Below are positions 26,294 to 35,164 of a stretch of 64,000 nucleotides of DNA, in pieces (the first letter of the stretch is position 1; each line of letters begins with the position of its first letter). Source of the DNA: Paraburkholderia kururiensis JCM 10599 = LMG 19447 (GTDB lineage: Bacteria; Pseudomonadota; Gammaproteobacteria; Burkholderiales; Burkholderiaceae); contig NZ_RJZE01000001.1 in the NCBI RefSeq assembly GCF_003986935.1, forward strand, positions 124,001 to 188,000, given 5' to 3'. The notes beneath the pieces were generated by a model. That model saw only the letters and a program-made list of their open reading frames with translations, ran no database searches and was not told where the DNA came from. Made by a program: the position numbers and the translations under genes.

Positions 26294-27820
26294 TCAGGGC
26301 CACTTCGGGTCGCGCATCGTGCCCTGCTCGACATAGCGCTGGTGCCACGACAGCGACTCGTTGAGCAGATGCGGCGTGTGCTTGCCGTAGCTTTCGCGGC
26401 TCGCGCGCTCGAAGTAGTCCATGAGCATGGGCCGATAGTCGGGATGCGCGCAGTGCTTGATGACCTCGCACGCGCGCTGCTTCGGCGAGAGGCCGCGCAG
26501 GTCGGCAAGGCCCTGTTCGGTCACGATCACGGCCACGTCGTGCTCGGTGTGGTCCACATGGCTCGCCATCGGCACGATGCGCGAAATCGCGCCGCCCTTG
26601 GCCGTGCTCGCGGACATGAAGCACGAGAGATAGCCATTGCGTGCGAAGTCGCCCGAGCCGCCAATGCCGTTCTGGATGCGCGTGCCCATCACGTGCGTGG
26701 AATTCACGTTGCCGTAGATGTCGGCCTCGATCATGCCGTTCATCGCGATACAGCCCAGGCGCCGCACCAGTTCCGGATGGTTGCTGATCTCTTGCGGCCG
26801 CAGGATGATGCGCTGGCGGAACGTGTCGAGGTTCTTCGCGAAGCGCGTCACGGCGGCGGGACTCAGCGAAAGCGCGGTGGCCGACGCTACGGAGAGCGTG
26901 CCGTTCTCGAGCAAATCGAGCATGCCGTCCTGAATCACCTCGGTGAAGGCGGTGAGGTTCTGGAACGCGCCCTTGCCCAGTTCGGCCAGCACGGCGTTCG
27001 TGATGTTGCCCACGCCCGATTGCAGCGGCAGCAGCGAGCCCGGCACGCGGCCGTGGCGCACTTCGTGGCGCAGGAATTCGATCAGGTGCCCCGCGATCTG
27101 CCGCGAAACGTCGTCCGGCTCGGAAAACGCATTGCTGCGGTCCGGCGCGCTCGTCTTCACGACCGCGATGACCTTCTCCACCGGACAGTGCAGCCACGGC
27201 TCGCCGATGCGGTCGCCCGGATGCACGAGCGGAATCGGCCTGCGCCGCGGCGGGAGCGCCGTGCCGTAGTAGATGTCGTGCATGCCGTCGAGCCCTTCGG
27301 GCTGCTGCTCGTTGACCTCGATGATCACGCCCGCGGCCTGCTCGATCCACGTCTTGTTGTTGCCCACCGAAGTGGACGGAATGAGCTGGCCATCGGGTGT
27401 CACGCCGCTCACTTCGATGACGGCGACGTCGATCTTGCCGAAGAAGCCGAACCACGCGTGCTGCGCGACGTGGCTCAGGTGAATGTCGAGGTAGTCGATG
27501 CGGCCCGCGTTGATCTGCTCGCGCAGCGTGGGGTCCGACTGGTACGGCAGCCGCATCTGGATGCCGTCCACGCGCGCCAGCGCGCCGTCGAGTTCGGGCG
27601 CCGTGGAAGCGCCGGTCAATACGCGAATGCGGAAGTCTTCGCCGCGCGCGTGCGACTCTTCGATGTGGCGGGCCAGCGCGGCGGGCACCGCCTTCGGGTA
27701 GCCGGCGCCGGTGAAGCCGCTCATGGCGACGGTCATGTCAGGGCGAATCAGCTTCGCGGCGTCTTCCGCCGACATGACGCGTTCGAGGAGTTGAGTGTTC
27801 AAAATGCGTGTCGATCCCAT
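26294..27820 (-). CDS. Acetyl-CoA hydrolase / succinyl-CoA:acetate CoA-transferase family
   Basis: The 508-residue protein is a class I CoA-transferase of the acetyl-CoA hydrolase/succinyl-CoA:acetate transferase type, with the usual length of about 500. The likely catalytic Glu is in AFTEVIQDGM; SGFTGAGYPK near the start and the glycine-rich GTRIQNGIGGSGDFARNG are conserved segments. It moves CoA between acyl and acetate or succinate, linking acetate use to the TCA cycle. The start at 27820 follows CTGGAGGACC. It converges on the cytochrome b561 gene (16 bases apart) and stands alone as a transcription unit. Confidence 0.93.
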   Translation of the reverse strand: MGSTRILNTQLLERVMSAEDAAKLIRPDMTVAMSGFTGAGYPKAVPAALARHIEESHARGEDFRIRVLTGASTAPELDGALARVDGIQMRLPYQSDPTLREQINAGRIDYLDIHLSHVAQHAWFGFFGKIDVAVIEVSGVTPDGQLIPSTSVGNNKTWIEQAAGVIIEVNEQQPEGLDGMHDIYYGTALPPRRRPIPLVHPGDRIGEPWLHCPVEKVIAVVKTSAPDRSNAFSEPDDVSRQIAGHLIEFLRHEVRHGRVPGSLLPLQSGVGNITNAVLAELGKGAFQNLTAFTEVIQDGMLDLLENGTLSVASATALSLSPAAVTRFAKNLDTFRQRIILRPQEISNHPELVRRLGCIAMNGMIEADIYGNVNSTHVMGTRIQNGIGGSGDFARNGYLSCFMSASTAKGGAISRIVPMASHVDHTEHDVAVIVTEQGLADLRGLSPKQRACEVIKHCAHPDYRPMLMDYFERASRESYGKHTPHLLNESLSWHQRYVEQGTMRDPKWP

Positions 27821-28014
27821 TGCGGGTCCTCCAGATGAAATCCTCTGATGCCGGACGGTCCCGCCAGGTACGACGCGTGGTGCGAGTAGGTGGAAGCGGC
27901 CCGTGGCCGGCGTAACTTCGTAGCTTTTGTCGAGTGCCTGAATGTTCGACGCTGGGCCGCTTCCGCCGCTTGACGTGCGTCAAGCGGTAACGATTCCAGA
28001 CCTGCAATACAGCG

Positions 28015-28743
28015 TTACTTGGCCGCAGCCCACAGCGTGCGGCCGAGGAACGTCAGCGTGCGGTCCCATGCCAGTTGCGACCAGACCGGATCGAACTGCG
28101 TGGCGGCGATGCGGCCCGGCCCTACGGCCGTTTCGTTGGCGAAGCCGTGATGAGCCAGATAGCGGTGGAACTGCAAGTCGACCTTCGCCTCGGTCAGCTT
28201 CGCTTCGAGCCCATCCACGAGTTCCGGCGTGAAGAAGCCGTCCTGCGAGGCCCAGTGGCCCATCACCGGCACCTTGATCTTCGACGCATCCACGTAGTCG
28301 AGCGGCGGGCAGCCGTACCAGAGCACGCCCGCGGAGGCTTCCGGCACGTTGCACAGCGCGAGCACCGTGAGCGCGCCGCCCATGCAGTAGCCCATCACGG
28401 CCACGCGCTCCGAATGCTGCTTGAGGTACTGCACGGCGCCGCGAATGTCCTGCGTGGCGGCGTCGCCGAAATTGAGCCCGTCCATCAGGTGATGCGCCTC
28501 TTCTTCTTCCACCGTGGATTTGCCGCGATAGAGGTCGGGCACGAGCGCGATGTAGCCGCATTGCGCGAGACGGTCGGCCACGCCGCGAATCTGGTCGTTC
28601 AAGCCCCACCATTCCTGAATGACGACGACAGCCGGCGCGCCCTCGGGCTTTTCCGGCTTGGCCAGATAGCCTTGCAGCTCCTGACCGTCAGGGCGGCGAA
28701 AGGGAACCATGGTTCCCGTCGTGGTACCTGCATTCGGCTTCAT
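28015..28743 (-). CDS. Dienelactone hydrolase family protein
   Basis: The 242-residue alpha/beta-hydrolase has the Cys nucleophile of dienelactone hydrolases in GYCMGG (C120), the acid D168 in ASQDGFF and the base H199 (or H198) in LAHHGF. The oxyanion-region segment VIQEWWGLND is typical. It hydrolyses lactones or small esters. AAGGAG precedes the ATG at 28743. No chlorocatechol or muconate genes are adjacent, so a general detoxification role is as likely as aromatic breakdown. Confidence 0.92.
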   Translation of the reverse strand: MKPNAGTTTGTMVPFRRPDGQELQGYLAKPEKPEGAPAVVVIQEWWGLNDQIRGVADRLAQCGYIALVPDLYRGKSTVEEEEAHHLMDGLNFGDAATQDIRGAVQYLKQHSERVAVMGYCMGGALTVLALCNVPEASAGVLWYGCPPLDYVDASKIKVPVMGHWASQDGFFTPELVDGLEAKLTEAKVDLQFHRYLAHHGFANETAVGPGRIAATQFDPVWSQLAWDRTLTFLGRTLWAAAK

Positions 28744-28851
28744 GCGACGCTCCTTGTTTGAGGGAGTCGCTAGCATAGCGAAAGTGGTGAGGCGGCGTCG
28801 GCAGGGCGCGCAGGCGTGTAAGCCACGAGGGTCACGATAGCGGCCGCACCG

Positions 28852-30309
28852 CTACTCACGCGCCTCTGCGCCATACACCTCGATCCGGTTGCGCCCGCGC
28901 GCCTTGGCCGCATAGAGCGCTTCGTCGCCGCGCGAGAGCGACTGGTAGGCGCCGGTATCGTCGGCGCGCATCGAATCGATACCCACACTCACCGTCATCA
29001 CGATGGCTACGTCGCCGTGCATCATCGGCGTCTGCAACACGCGCTGCTGCACGCGTTGCGCGAGCACGACGGCCGCCTCCACAGACGCGCCGGGCAGCAC
29101 CATCGCGAATTCCTCGCCGCCCACGCGTCCGACGATATCGCCCGCGCGCACTTCTTCGCGCAGCAGCGCCGCGAAGTGACTGAGCGCGCGATCGCCCAGT
29201 GCGTGGCCCCAGCGGTCGTTGAGCCCCTTGAAGTGATCGAGGTCGAACATCAGCACCGCCGACACGTAGCCGCGCACGCCGCGCAGCCGCACCAGTTCGG
29301 CCTCGCTCTGCATGATGAAGTGACGGCGATTGGGCAACTGCGTGAGGAAGTCGATGGTGGCGAGTTCCTGCAACTCGGCCTCCACGCGCTTGAGTTCGGT
29401 GATGTCCGTGGAGGTGCCCACCATGCGCAGCGCGCGGCCCTCGCTGTCGCGGCTCACCACTTTCCCGCGGCTGCAGATCCACTTGTAGCGCCCGTCCTTG
29501 CAACGGATGCGGTGTTCCACCGAGTAGGTCTGCGTTTGATTCTCGAAGTGCGCCTGCATGGCGGCTCTCACGTAATCCACGTCGTCGGGGTGCAGACGCG
29601 CGATGGCGTCTTCGATGCGATCGGTGAGATCGTGCGGCGCGTAGCCCAGCATGGCTTTCCATTCGAGCGAATAGCGGATGGTGCCGCTCGGGATGTCGCG
29701 GTCCCACACGCCGGTGCCGCTGCCCGCGAGCGCGAGCGTCACGAGTTCCGCGCACGCCTCCAGTTCGCCGACGCGTGCGCGCAGCGCTGTCACAGACTCG
29801 ACACGTTCGATGGCGTCCGCAGCGAGCCCGGCGAGTTCGTGGAGAAACGCGCGCTGCGCGTTGTCGAACGTGCGCGGCGTGTGGTCGAGCAGGCACAGTG
29901 CGCCCAGATGCCGACCGCTCGATGCCGTGACTGCGCAGGCGGCGAAGAAGCGCGGCCAGCGCGACGGAGCGTCGGACGTGGCGCCCGCCGCCCGCATGGG
30001 GATGGCGCGGCTTTGAAAGCGCTCGTCGGCGTGCGTGTCGGGCACGACCACCACAGTGTCCAGCAGGTTTCCGCCCGCCTGGGAAAACGCGAACAGATCG
30101 GGCGGCAGCGCCACGGGCAACGGGCCCGAACTGGCCAGCAGACGCTGCCCGTCGCCACCCGCGCGCGTGAGCAGGGCAGCCGCTACGCCGAAATGCGCTT
30201 GTGCGAGCCGGGCCAGCGCGGCCCACTCGGCATCGGCCGGACGAGCGTTCGCCGACACCTCTACGGCAGGCGGCCTGGCATCGTCATTGGGATCGGCGCA
30301 CGTGGACAT
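28852..30309 (-). CDS. Diguanylate cyclase with GAF and PAS sensor domains
   Basis: The 485-residue protein has an N-terminal GAF-like domain (about 25-175), a PAS-PAC module (about 190-310, ending WICSRGKVVSRDSEG and GTSTDITELK), and a GGDEF domain with the active-site motif GGEEF. The inhibitory I-site RxxD is intact (RAGD, five residues before GGEEF). No membrane span or EAL domain is present, so it should make c-di-GMP in the cytoplasm, controlled by a small ligand and by product inhibition. It lies 12.6 kb from a VpsR/BerB-like regulator that may bind c-di-GMP. Confidence 0.95.
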   Translation of the reverse strand: MSTCADPNDDARPPAVEVSANARPADAEWAALARLAQAHFGVAAALLTRAGGDGQRLLASSGPLPVALPPDLFAFSQAGGNLLDTVVVVPDTHADERFQSRAIPMRAAGATSDAPSRWPRFFAACAVTASSGRHLGALCLLDHTPRTFDNAQRAFLHELAGLAADAIERVESVTALRARVGELEACAELVTLALAGSGTGVWDRDIPSGTIRYSLEWKAMLGYAPHDLTDRIEDAIARLHPDDVDYVRAAMQAHFENQTQTYSVEHRIRCKDGRYKWICSRGKVVSRDSEGRALRMVGTSTDITELKRVEAELQELATIDFLTQLPNRRHFIMQSEAELVRLRGVRGYVSAVLMFDLDHFKGLNDRWGHALGDRALSHFAALLREEVRAGDIVGRVGGEEFAMVLPGASVEAAVVLAQRVQQRVLQTPMMHGDVAIVMTVSVGIDSMRADDTGAYQSLSRGDEALYAAKARGRNRIEVYGAEARE

Positions 30310-30379
30310 AGGGAACGCGTGTTCAGAAGACTATCGGGTCTGCCCAGGTCTGCCGGGCTCTGCCTGACAGGTCGGTTTG

Positions 30380-30413
30380 TTCGGTCCGCTTTCGGTCCGC
30401 TGGTTCGGTCCGC
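30380..30413. repeat. Three copies of TTCGGTCCGC in an intergenic gap
   Basis: TTCGGTCCGC occurs at 30380-30389, 30391-30400 and 30404-30413, between the cyclase and acetyltransferase genes (gap 30310-30606). Neighbouring bases also hold GGTCTGCC repeats. It is one of several short degenerate tandem repeats in gaps of this window. No gene is seen in the gap. Confidence 0.75.
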
Positions 30414-30606
30414 GGCGGAATTCATTGATCAGATCAAACAGCCCGTCGAGATGCAGAGCGGGTCAGTTTATAACGGCATTGCATCGGACGGAATTGAGGA
30501 CTCGCTGCGCTGCGGCACGCGCGCGGGGGCAGGCTGCATGCGGGCGGCGAATTTTGTTCGCGGCCTGCAATGCGCTATTGTTCGTCGCCACAAAAAGAGG
30601 AAACCC

Positions 30607-31140
30607 ATGAGCGCCATCCGACTGTCCCGCGTCACCCGCGCCGACGCCGCCGACCTGATCGCCGCCAACCGCGCGAACCAGTCGTACCACCTGCCGTGGG
30701 TGGCTTCGTTCACGGACGACGCCGGCTTCGACGCCTGGTTCGGCCGCGGCCTGACGGGGCCGAACGTCAATCTCGTTGCACGTGAGGCGGCGTCGAGCCG
30801 CGTGGTGGGCGTGGTCAACATCAACGAGATCGTTGGCGGCGTTTTTCAGAGTGCCTACCTCGGCTACTACGGCATGCAGGAATTCAGTCGCAAGGGCCTC
30901 ATGACGCAAGCGCTGCGCGCGGCGATCCGCTTCGCGTTCGGCGATCTCGGGCTGCATCGGCTCGAGGCCAACATTCAGCCTGAAAATCGTGCCTCCATTG
31001 CGTTGGTGCAGCGGCTGGGGTTTCGGCAGGAAGGCCTTTCGCCGCGGTATCTGCACATCGGCGGCGAATGGCGCGACCACGAGCGCTGGGCGCTGCTTGC
31101 CGACGAATCGCCTATCGCGCCGGACGACAACGCGCGCTGA
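30607..31140 (+). CDS. GNAT acetyltransferase, RimJ/RimL type
   Basis: The 177-residue protein has the GNAT core: LGYYGMQEFSRKGLMTQALRAAI contains the acetyl-CoA-binding Q/RxxGxG/A-like loop, followed by LEANIQPENRASIALVQRLGFRQEG, which is typical of the RimJ/RimL and spermidine acetyltransferase group. It acetylates an alpha- or side-chain amine of a protein or small molecule. AGAGGAAA is the ribosome binding site. It stands alone and converges with the MlaC-like gene. Confidence 0.92.
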   Translation: MSAIRLSRVTRADAADLIAANRANQSYHLPWVASFTDDAGFDAWFGRGLTGPNVNLVAREAASSRVVGVVNINEIVGGVFQSAYLGYYGMQEFSRKGLMTQALRAAIRFAFGDLGLHRLEANIQPENRASIALVQRLGFRQEGLSPRYLHIGGEWRDHERWALLADESPIAPDDNAR

Positions 31141-31239
31141 TCGCGCCCCGTGGTCTGGTCGTCCCATCGCCCCATCGCCCCATCACGGTAGCCACCACCG
31201 GCCGCCCGGCCAAACCGCAAGCCTCAATCATTGCTGCGA

Positions 31240-31905
31240 TCACTGCGATTGCTGCGACTGCTGCGCGCGTCCCGCCGCGAGTTGGTCGTTGCGTTCCTTC
31301 AGAAACGCGATGAGCCCATCGATCCCGCTTTCGGTGATCTTGTCGCTGAACTGCTGACGGTACGTCTGCACGAGCCATGCGCCCAGCACGTTGAGGTCGT
31401 ACACGCGCCAGCCCTGCGGCGACCGGTAGAGCCGATAGTCGATCTCCACGGGCCGCTCGTTGGTCTCCGCGATCGTGCGCACCACTACGTCGGTGTCCGT
31501 GGGGGCGATGTGCATGGGCGGGTACTGGATCTTCTGGTCAGGCTTCAGCTGCGCGAGCGCGCCCGAATAGAGATGGATCAGCAGCAGCCGGAACTGTTCT
31601 TCCACCTGCTGGCGCTGCTCGGGCGTGGCGGTTCGCCAGTAGCGGCCCATGGAAAGCCGCGTGGTGCGCTGAAAATCGATGTACGGAAGAATGTCGCGGT
31701 TCACGATATCGAGAATGCGCGTCATGTCGTCGGGCTCGATCTTGCGTGTGCGCACTTCGTCCAGCACCTGCTGCGTGGCGGTGCGGATCAGCGCCTGCGG
31801 GTCCGACTTGTCGTCCACCTGGGCACGCGCCGCGCTGCTGAACGTGAACAGGGCAACGAGCGCAAACGACACAGCCACAACGGGATTCACGAAGAGTTTT
31901 CTCAT
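31240..31905 (-). CDS. MlaC/Ttg2D-family periplasmic lipid-binding protein
   Basis: The 221-residue protein has a signal peptide (cleavage after ARA, near residue 28) and the MlaC fold features: LDIVNRDILPYIDFQRTTRLSMGRYW, then QFRLLLIHLYSGAL and VYDLNVLGAWLVQTYRQQF. MlaC carries phospholipid between the outer-membrane and inner-membrane parts of the Mla system. The rest of an mla operon is not in the window, so this is a solitary paralogue. The ATG at 31905 gives a proper signal peptide; the upstream ATG at 31935 does not. The C-terminus ends in a QSQQSQ repeat. Confidence 0.9.
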   Translation of the reverse strand: MRKLFVNPVVAVSFALVALFTFSSAARAQVDDKSDPQALIRTATQQVLDEVRTRKIEPDDMTRILDIVNRDILPYIDFQRTTRLSMGRYWRTATPEQRQQVEEQFRLLLIHLYSGALAQLKPDQKIQYPPMHIAPTDTDVVVRTIAETNERPVEIDYRLYRSPQGWRVYDLNVLGAWLVQTYRQQFSDKITESGIDGLIAFLKERNDQLAAGRAQQSQQSQ

Positions 31906-31971
31906 GGATTCAACCTGAGCAAGGGGTTCATGCAACGGTCACGCAAGCAGCACGTGAGCGTCATATAGGCG

Positions 31972-32799
31972 TTATGCGAGCAACGCGGTGTGCGCGAGCA
32001 TTTCCCGGTGCAGCGCTTCGGTTGCGGCGGCGAGCACCCGGCCGTCGCTGCCCATGCCGAGGGGCCGGCCCTTCCAGTCCGTCACCACGCCGCCCGCGCC
32101 TTCTATCACCGGCACGACCGCGAGGTAGTCATAAGGCGCGAGCCCGGCCTCCACCACCGCGTCGATGTGGCCCGCGGCGAGCATCGCGTAGCTGTAGCAG
32201 TCGCCGCCGAAGCGGCGAAACCGCGCGCGTCGGCTCAGCGTGTCGAAGATCGCGTATTCCTCGCCTGAAAACATGTCGGGAGAAGTGGCCGAGACATTGG
32301 CCGCCGCGAGCGCCGTGCAGCCGCTGGTCGTGCAGCGCGTGCCCGCGCCGGCGTCGGCGCCCGTTGAAGCAAAGCAGCCTTCGGCCGTGCCGATCCATCG
32401 CTCGCCCAGCGCGGGGGCGTCGATCACGCCGAACACGGGCCGCCCGGCGTCGAGAAGCGCAAGCAGCGTGCCCCACAGCGGCATGCCGCTGATGAAGCTG
32501 CGCGTGCCGTCGATGGGATCGATCACCCAGACATGCTGCGCGCCGAGGTTTTGCTGCCCGTGCTCTTCGCCATAGATGCCGTGCTCCGGAAACACGGCGG
32601 CAATGCGGGCACGAATATGCGCCTCCACGGCGCGGTCCGCGACGGTAACCGGGCTCTCGTCGGCCTTGGTCTGGATGTCGAGGGGCTGCCTGAACTGGGC
32701 GAGCGCGATGCGCCGCGTCTCTTGCAGTACGGCTTCCGCAAAGCGGCGATAAGGATCGCTCGGGTCGGTCGGGTCAGTTGGGTCGGTCGGTCCGGTCAT
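31972..32799 (-). CDS. Inositol monophosphatase family phosphatase, HisN-like
   Basis: The 275-residue enzyme has the Mg-dependent phosphatase motifs: GEEHG, DPIDGTRSFISG, GGDCYSY and APYDYLAVVPVIEGAGG. The last three fit HisN-type histidinol-phosphatases better than SuhB or CysQ. It hydrolyses a phosphate monoester, probably histidinol phosphate or an inositol phosphate. The start at 32799 has GAGG eight bases upstream. The first residues are a repeat, GPTDPTDPTDPSDP, produced by a nine-base tandem repeat (GGGTCGGTC-like) at 32756-32798, so the N-terminus length may vary between strains. Confidence 0.9.
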   Translation of the reverse strand: MTGPTDPTDPTDPSDPYRRFAEAVLQETRRIALAQFRQPLDIQTKADESPVTVADRAVEAHIRARIAAVFPEHGIYGEEHGQQNLGAQHVWVIDPIDGTRSFISGMPLWGTLLALLDAGRPVFGVIDAPALGERWIGTAEGCFASTGADAGAGTRCTTSGCTALAAANVSATSPDMFSGEEYAIFDTLSRRARFRRFGGDCYSYAMLAAGHIDAVVEAGLAPYDYLAVVPVIEGAGGVVTDWKGRPLGMGSDGRVLAAATEALHREMLAHTALLA

Positions 32800-33275
32800 G
32801 GCTTTCATCCTCTGCCTTGCGGGCGGGCCCCACGCCCGCCCGTCGGTCTTGACGCGTCGCCACATGATCCCATAGCCGCCGCCCGTGCGTGCGCGTGCGG
32901 GCACGCCGCGCCCGGTTTTGCCGCTTTTTGCTGCTTTTGCTGCGTTAGCGCATATTCCAGCCGGTTGGACGCAGTAGACGACATGATCGCGTCCCCTTAA
33001 TTCTTCCGACGAATTGCCGTAAACGCGGTCAAGGCCCCGCCGGAGACCCAAAGGACGGTATTGCACACCGTCGCTGCGGCAACAGAGGGCCTCGGCAGCA
33101 TGCCCCGGCGACTTTTATGCGGTCGGCATCGGCGTGCGCCACCTTCCTTGCCCCTATGCGGTTTGCAACGGTATCGCAAGTCTTCTGCATCCGGCCTGTC
33201 CTGGGCCGGCACGCATGGGTCTTGCCGTTCGCGTTGCGCCGATCTCAAGCATCGTTGATATAGGAATTGCGTTAC
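32800..33275. other. Gap upstream of chemoreceptor, sigma28-like match, no gene seen
   Basis: About 475 bases. No convincing gene on either strand. The segment 32915-32950 repeats TTTTGCNGC. At 33020-33046 TAAA, 15 bases and GCCGGAGA give the exact spacing of the flagellar sigma28 promoter (TAAA-N15-GCCGATAA) with a weak second half, facing the chemoreceptor. The distance of about 230 bases to its ATG makes this only a possible promoter. Confidence 0.35.
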
Positions 33276-34922
33276 ATGAGGATCTCAAACCTGAGAATCG
33301 GGGTCCGGCTCAGTTCGGCATTCGGCCTCGTCATCGCCCTGTTGATTGGCACGGCGCTGGTCGGTGTCCAGCACCTGGACTCGAGCATGGCCAAGATGGA
33401 CTCCATCGTCAGCGAACGCTACACGCTGATCGCGCTGAGCAACCAGATCAAGAACAACGGCTACAAGGCCAACGGCATTCTGAGCAACCTCCTGCTCGCC
33501 ACCACGCCCGAGGCCGCGAAGAAGTACATGGACGACTACGTCGTCATCAGAAAGGCCAATGCCGACGCCTACGCGCAGCTGGAGAAGCTGCTCTCGAGCG
33601 ACGAGGGCAAGGCGCTCTACAAGGAGCAGTTCGACGCGCGCAGCGCCTACGGCGTGGACGTGCGCAAGTTCTTCGACCTCGTGGCCCAGAACCGCCAGCA
33701 AGACGCGCGCGAACTCTACCAGGGCGAACTCGCGCAGCGCCAGGACCAGTACTACGTACTCGTCGACAAGATGGTGGACTACCAGGCGGCCCAGATGCAG
33801 AGGGACTCGGACCGCGCGCGTGAAGAAGGCCACAACGCCAAGATCCAGATGGTGCTGCTCTCGCTCACCGCGCTCTTCGTCGCGGTGGCCACGGGCTACG
33901 TCATCACGGCCAGCATCACGCGGCCCGTCAACCGCGCCTTGAGCCTTGCCGAAGCCGTCGCGCAGGGCGACCTCACGCACCGGCTGGAAGGCGACTCCGA
34001 CGACGAGATCGGCCGCCTGCTCGGCGCGCTCAAGCGCATGACCGAAAACCTGCACGGCATCGTGGCGAAGGTGCGCAAGGGCACCGAGACCATCACGATG
34101 GCTTCGCGCGAAGTGGCGAGCGGCAACATGGATCTGTCGAGCCGCACAGAGCAGCAGGCGAGCGCACTGGAACAAACCGCAGCGGCAATGGAAGAGCTCA
34201 CGTCCACGGTGAAGCAGAACGCGGACAACGCACGTGAAGCGAACCAGGTGGCGTCGAACGCTTCCGTGATCGCGTCGCGCGGCGGCGAAGCCGTGAACCG
34301 CGTGGTGGACACGATGAGCGCCATCAACGAGTCGTCGCGCAAGATCGTCGACATCATCAGCGTGATTGAAGGCATCGCGTTCCAGACCAACATCCTCGCG
34401 CTCAACGCTGCCGTGGAAGCGGCGCGTGCCGGCGAAAACGGCCGCGGCTTCGCGGTGGTGGCGGGCGAAGTGCGCAGCCTCGCGCAGCGCAGCGCGGTAG
34501 CCGCGAAAGAAATCAAGACGCTCATTCAGGACTCCGTGAGCCACGTGGACAACGGCAGCAAGATCGTCGAGGAAGCGGGCGCGACCATTCGCGAAGTGGT
34601 GACGAGCATCACGCACGTCACGGCCATCGTGAGCGAGATGAGTTCGTCGAGCCAGGAGCAGAGCGACGGCATCGAGCAGATCAACCACGCCGTCACGCAG
34701 ATGGACCAGGTCACGCAGGAAAACGCCGCACTGGTGGAAGAAAGCGCCGCCGCCGCGCAGGCTTTGCGCGACCAGGCCGCGCAACTCACCGACATGGTGG
34801 CCGCGTTCAAGCTCGACGACACGTCTTCGTCAGACCGCTGGCAAACCGCTCGCACCACGCGCGGCGCGAGCACGGCCGGCGCACTGGACGTGACGCCGCG
34901 GCCGCTGCTGCTCGGCAGCTGA
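33276..34922 (+). CDS. Methyl-accepting chemotaxis protein
   Basis: The 548-residue protein has a first membrane span (about 10-32), a roughly 150-residue periplasmic four-helix bundle of the 4HB_MCP type, a second span (about 190-212), a HAMP domain ([21 protein letters not shown]), and the signalling domain with the hairpin tip [23 protein letters not shown]. It should pass ligand binding to CheA/CheW at the cell pole. No C-terminal NWETF-type pentapeptide for CheR/CheB is seen. An in-frame TTG at 33267 is possible; ATG at 33276 is preferred. No che genes are adjacent. Confidence 0.95.
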   Translation: MRISNLRIGVRLSSAFGLVIALLIGTALVGVQHLDSSMAKMDSIVSERYTLIALSNQIKNNGYKANGILSNLLLATTPEAAKKYMDDYVVIRKANADAYAQLEKLLSSDEGKALYKEQFDARSAYGVDVRKFFDLVAQNRQQDARELYQGELAQRQDQYYVLVDKMVDYQAAQMQRDSDRAREEGHNAKIQMVLLSLTALFVAVATGYVITASITRPVNRALSLAEAVAQGDLTHRLEGDSDDEIGRLLGALKRMTENLHGIVAKVRKGTETITMASREVASGNMDLSSRTEQQASALEQTAAAMEELTSTVKQNADNAREANQVASNASVIASRGGEAVNRVVDTMSAINESSRKIVDIISVIEGIAFQTNILALNAAVEAARAGENGRGFAVVAGEVRSLAQRSAVAAKEIKTLIQDSVSHVDNGSKIVEEAGATIREVVTSITHVTAIVSEMSSSSQEQSDGIEQINHAVTQMDQVTQENAALVEESAAAAQALRDQAAQLTDMVAAFKLDDTSSSDRWQTARTTRGASTAGALDVTPRPLLLGS

Positions 34923-35164
34923 CGCAAACGTTTCAAACCTGACAGATACACAAAGAGGACGGAGACACGGGCCGGCCGCGAGGCCGGTCCGCAGATGAAG
35001 CAAAGGGGCGCGCGTGCGCGCTCCGGCTGTCTCGCCGCCCGCACGAGGGCACCCGTCCTGCTGACGTATCGCGTCGGCGCCGCGCGCGCCGTACGGACCG
35101 GACGTGTGACTCTGGTGCAGACGACGAGATCCGATCAACGGTTTCTCTCGAGTGCCTACCAGAC

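Noticed and set aside
33285..34784. 499-residue open frame antisense to the chemoreceptor
   Set aside because: It mirrors a clear chemoreceptor on the other strand; its composition is His/Arg/Val-rich as expected for antisense reading in high-GC coding DNA.
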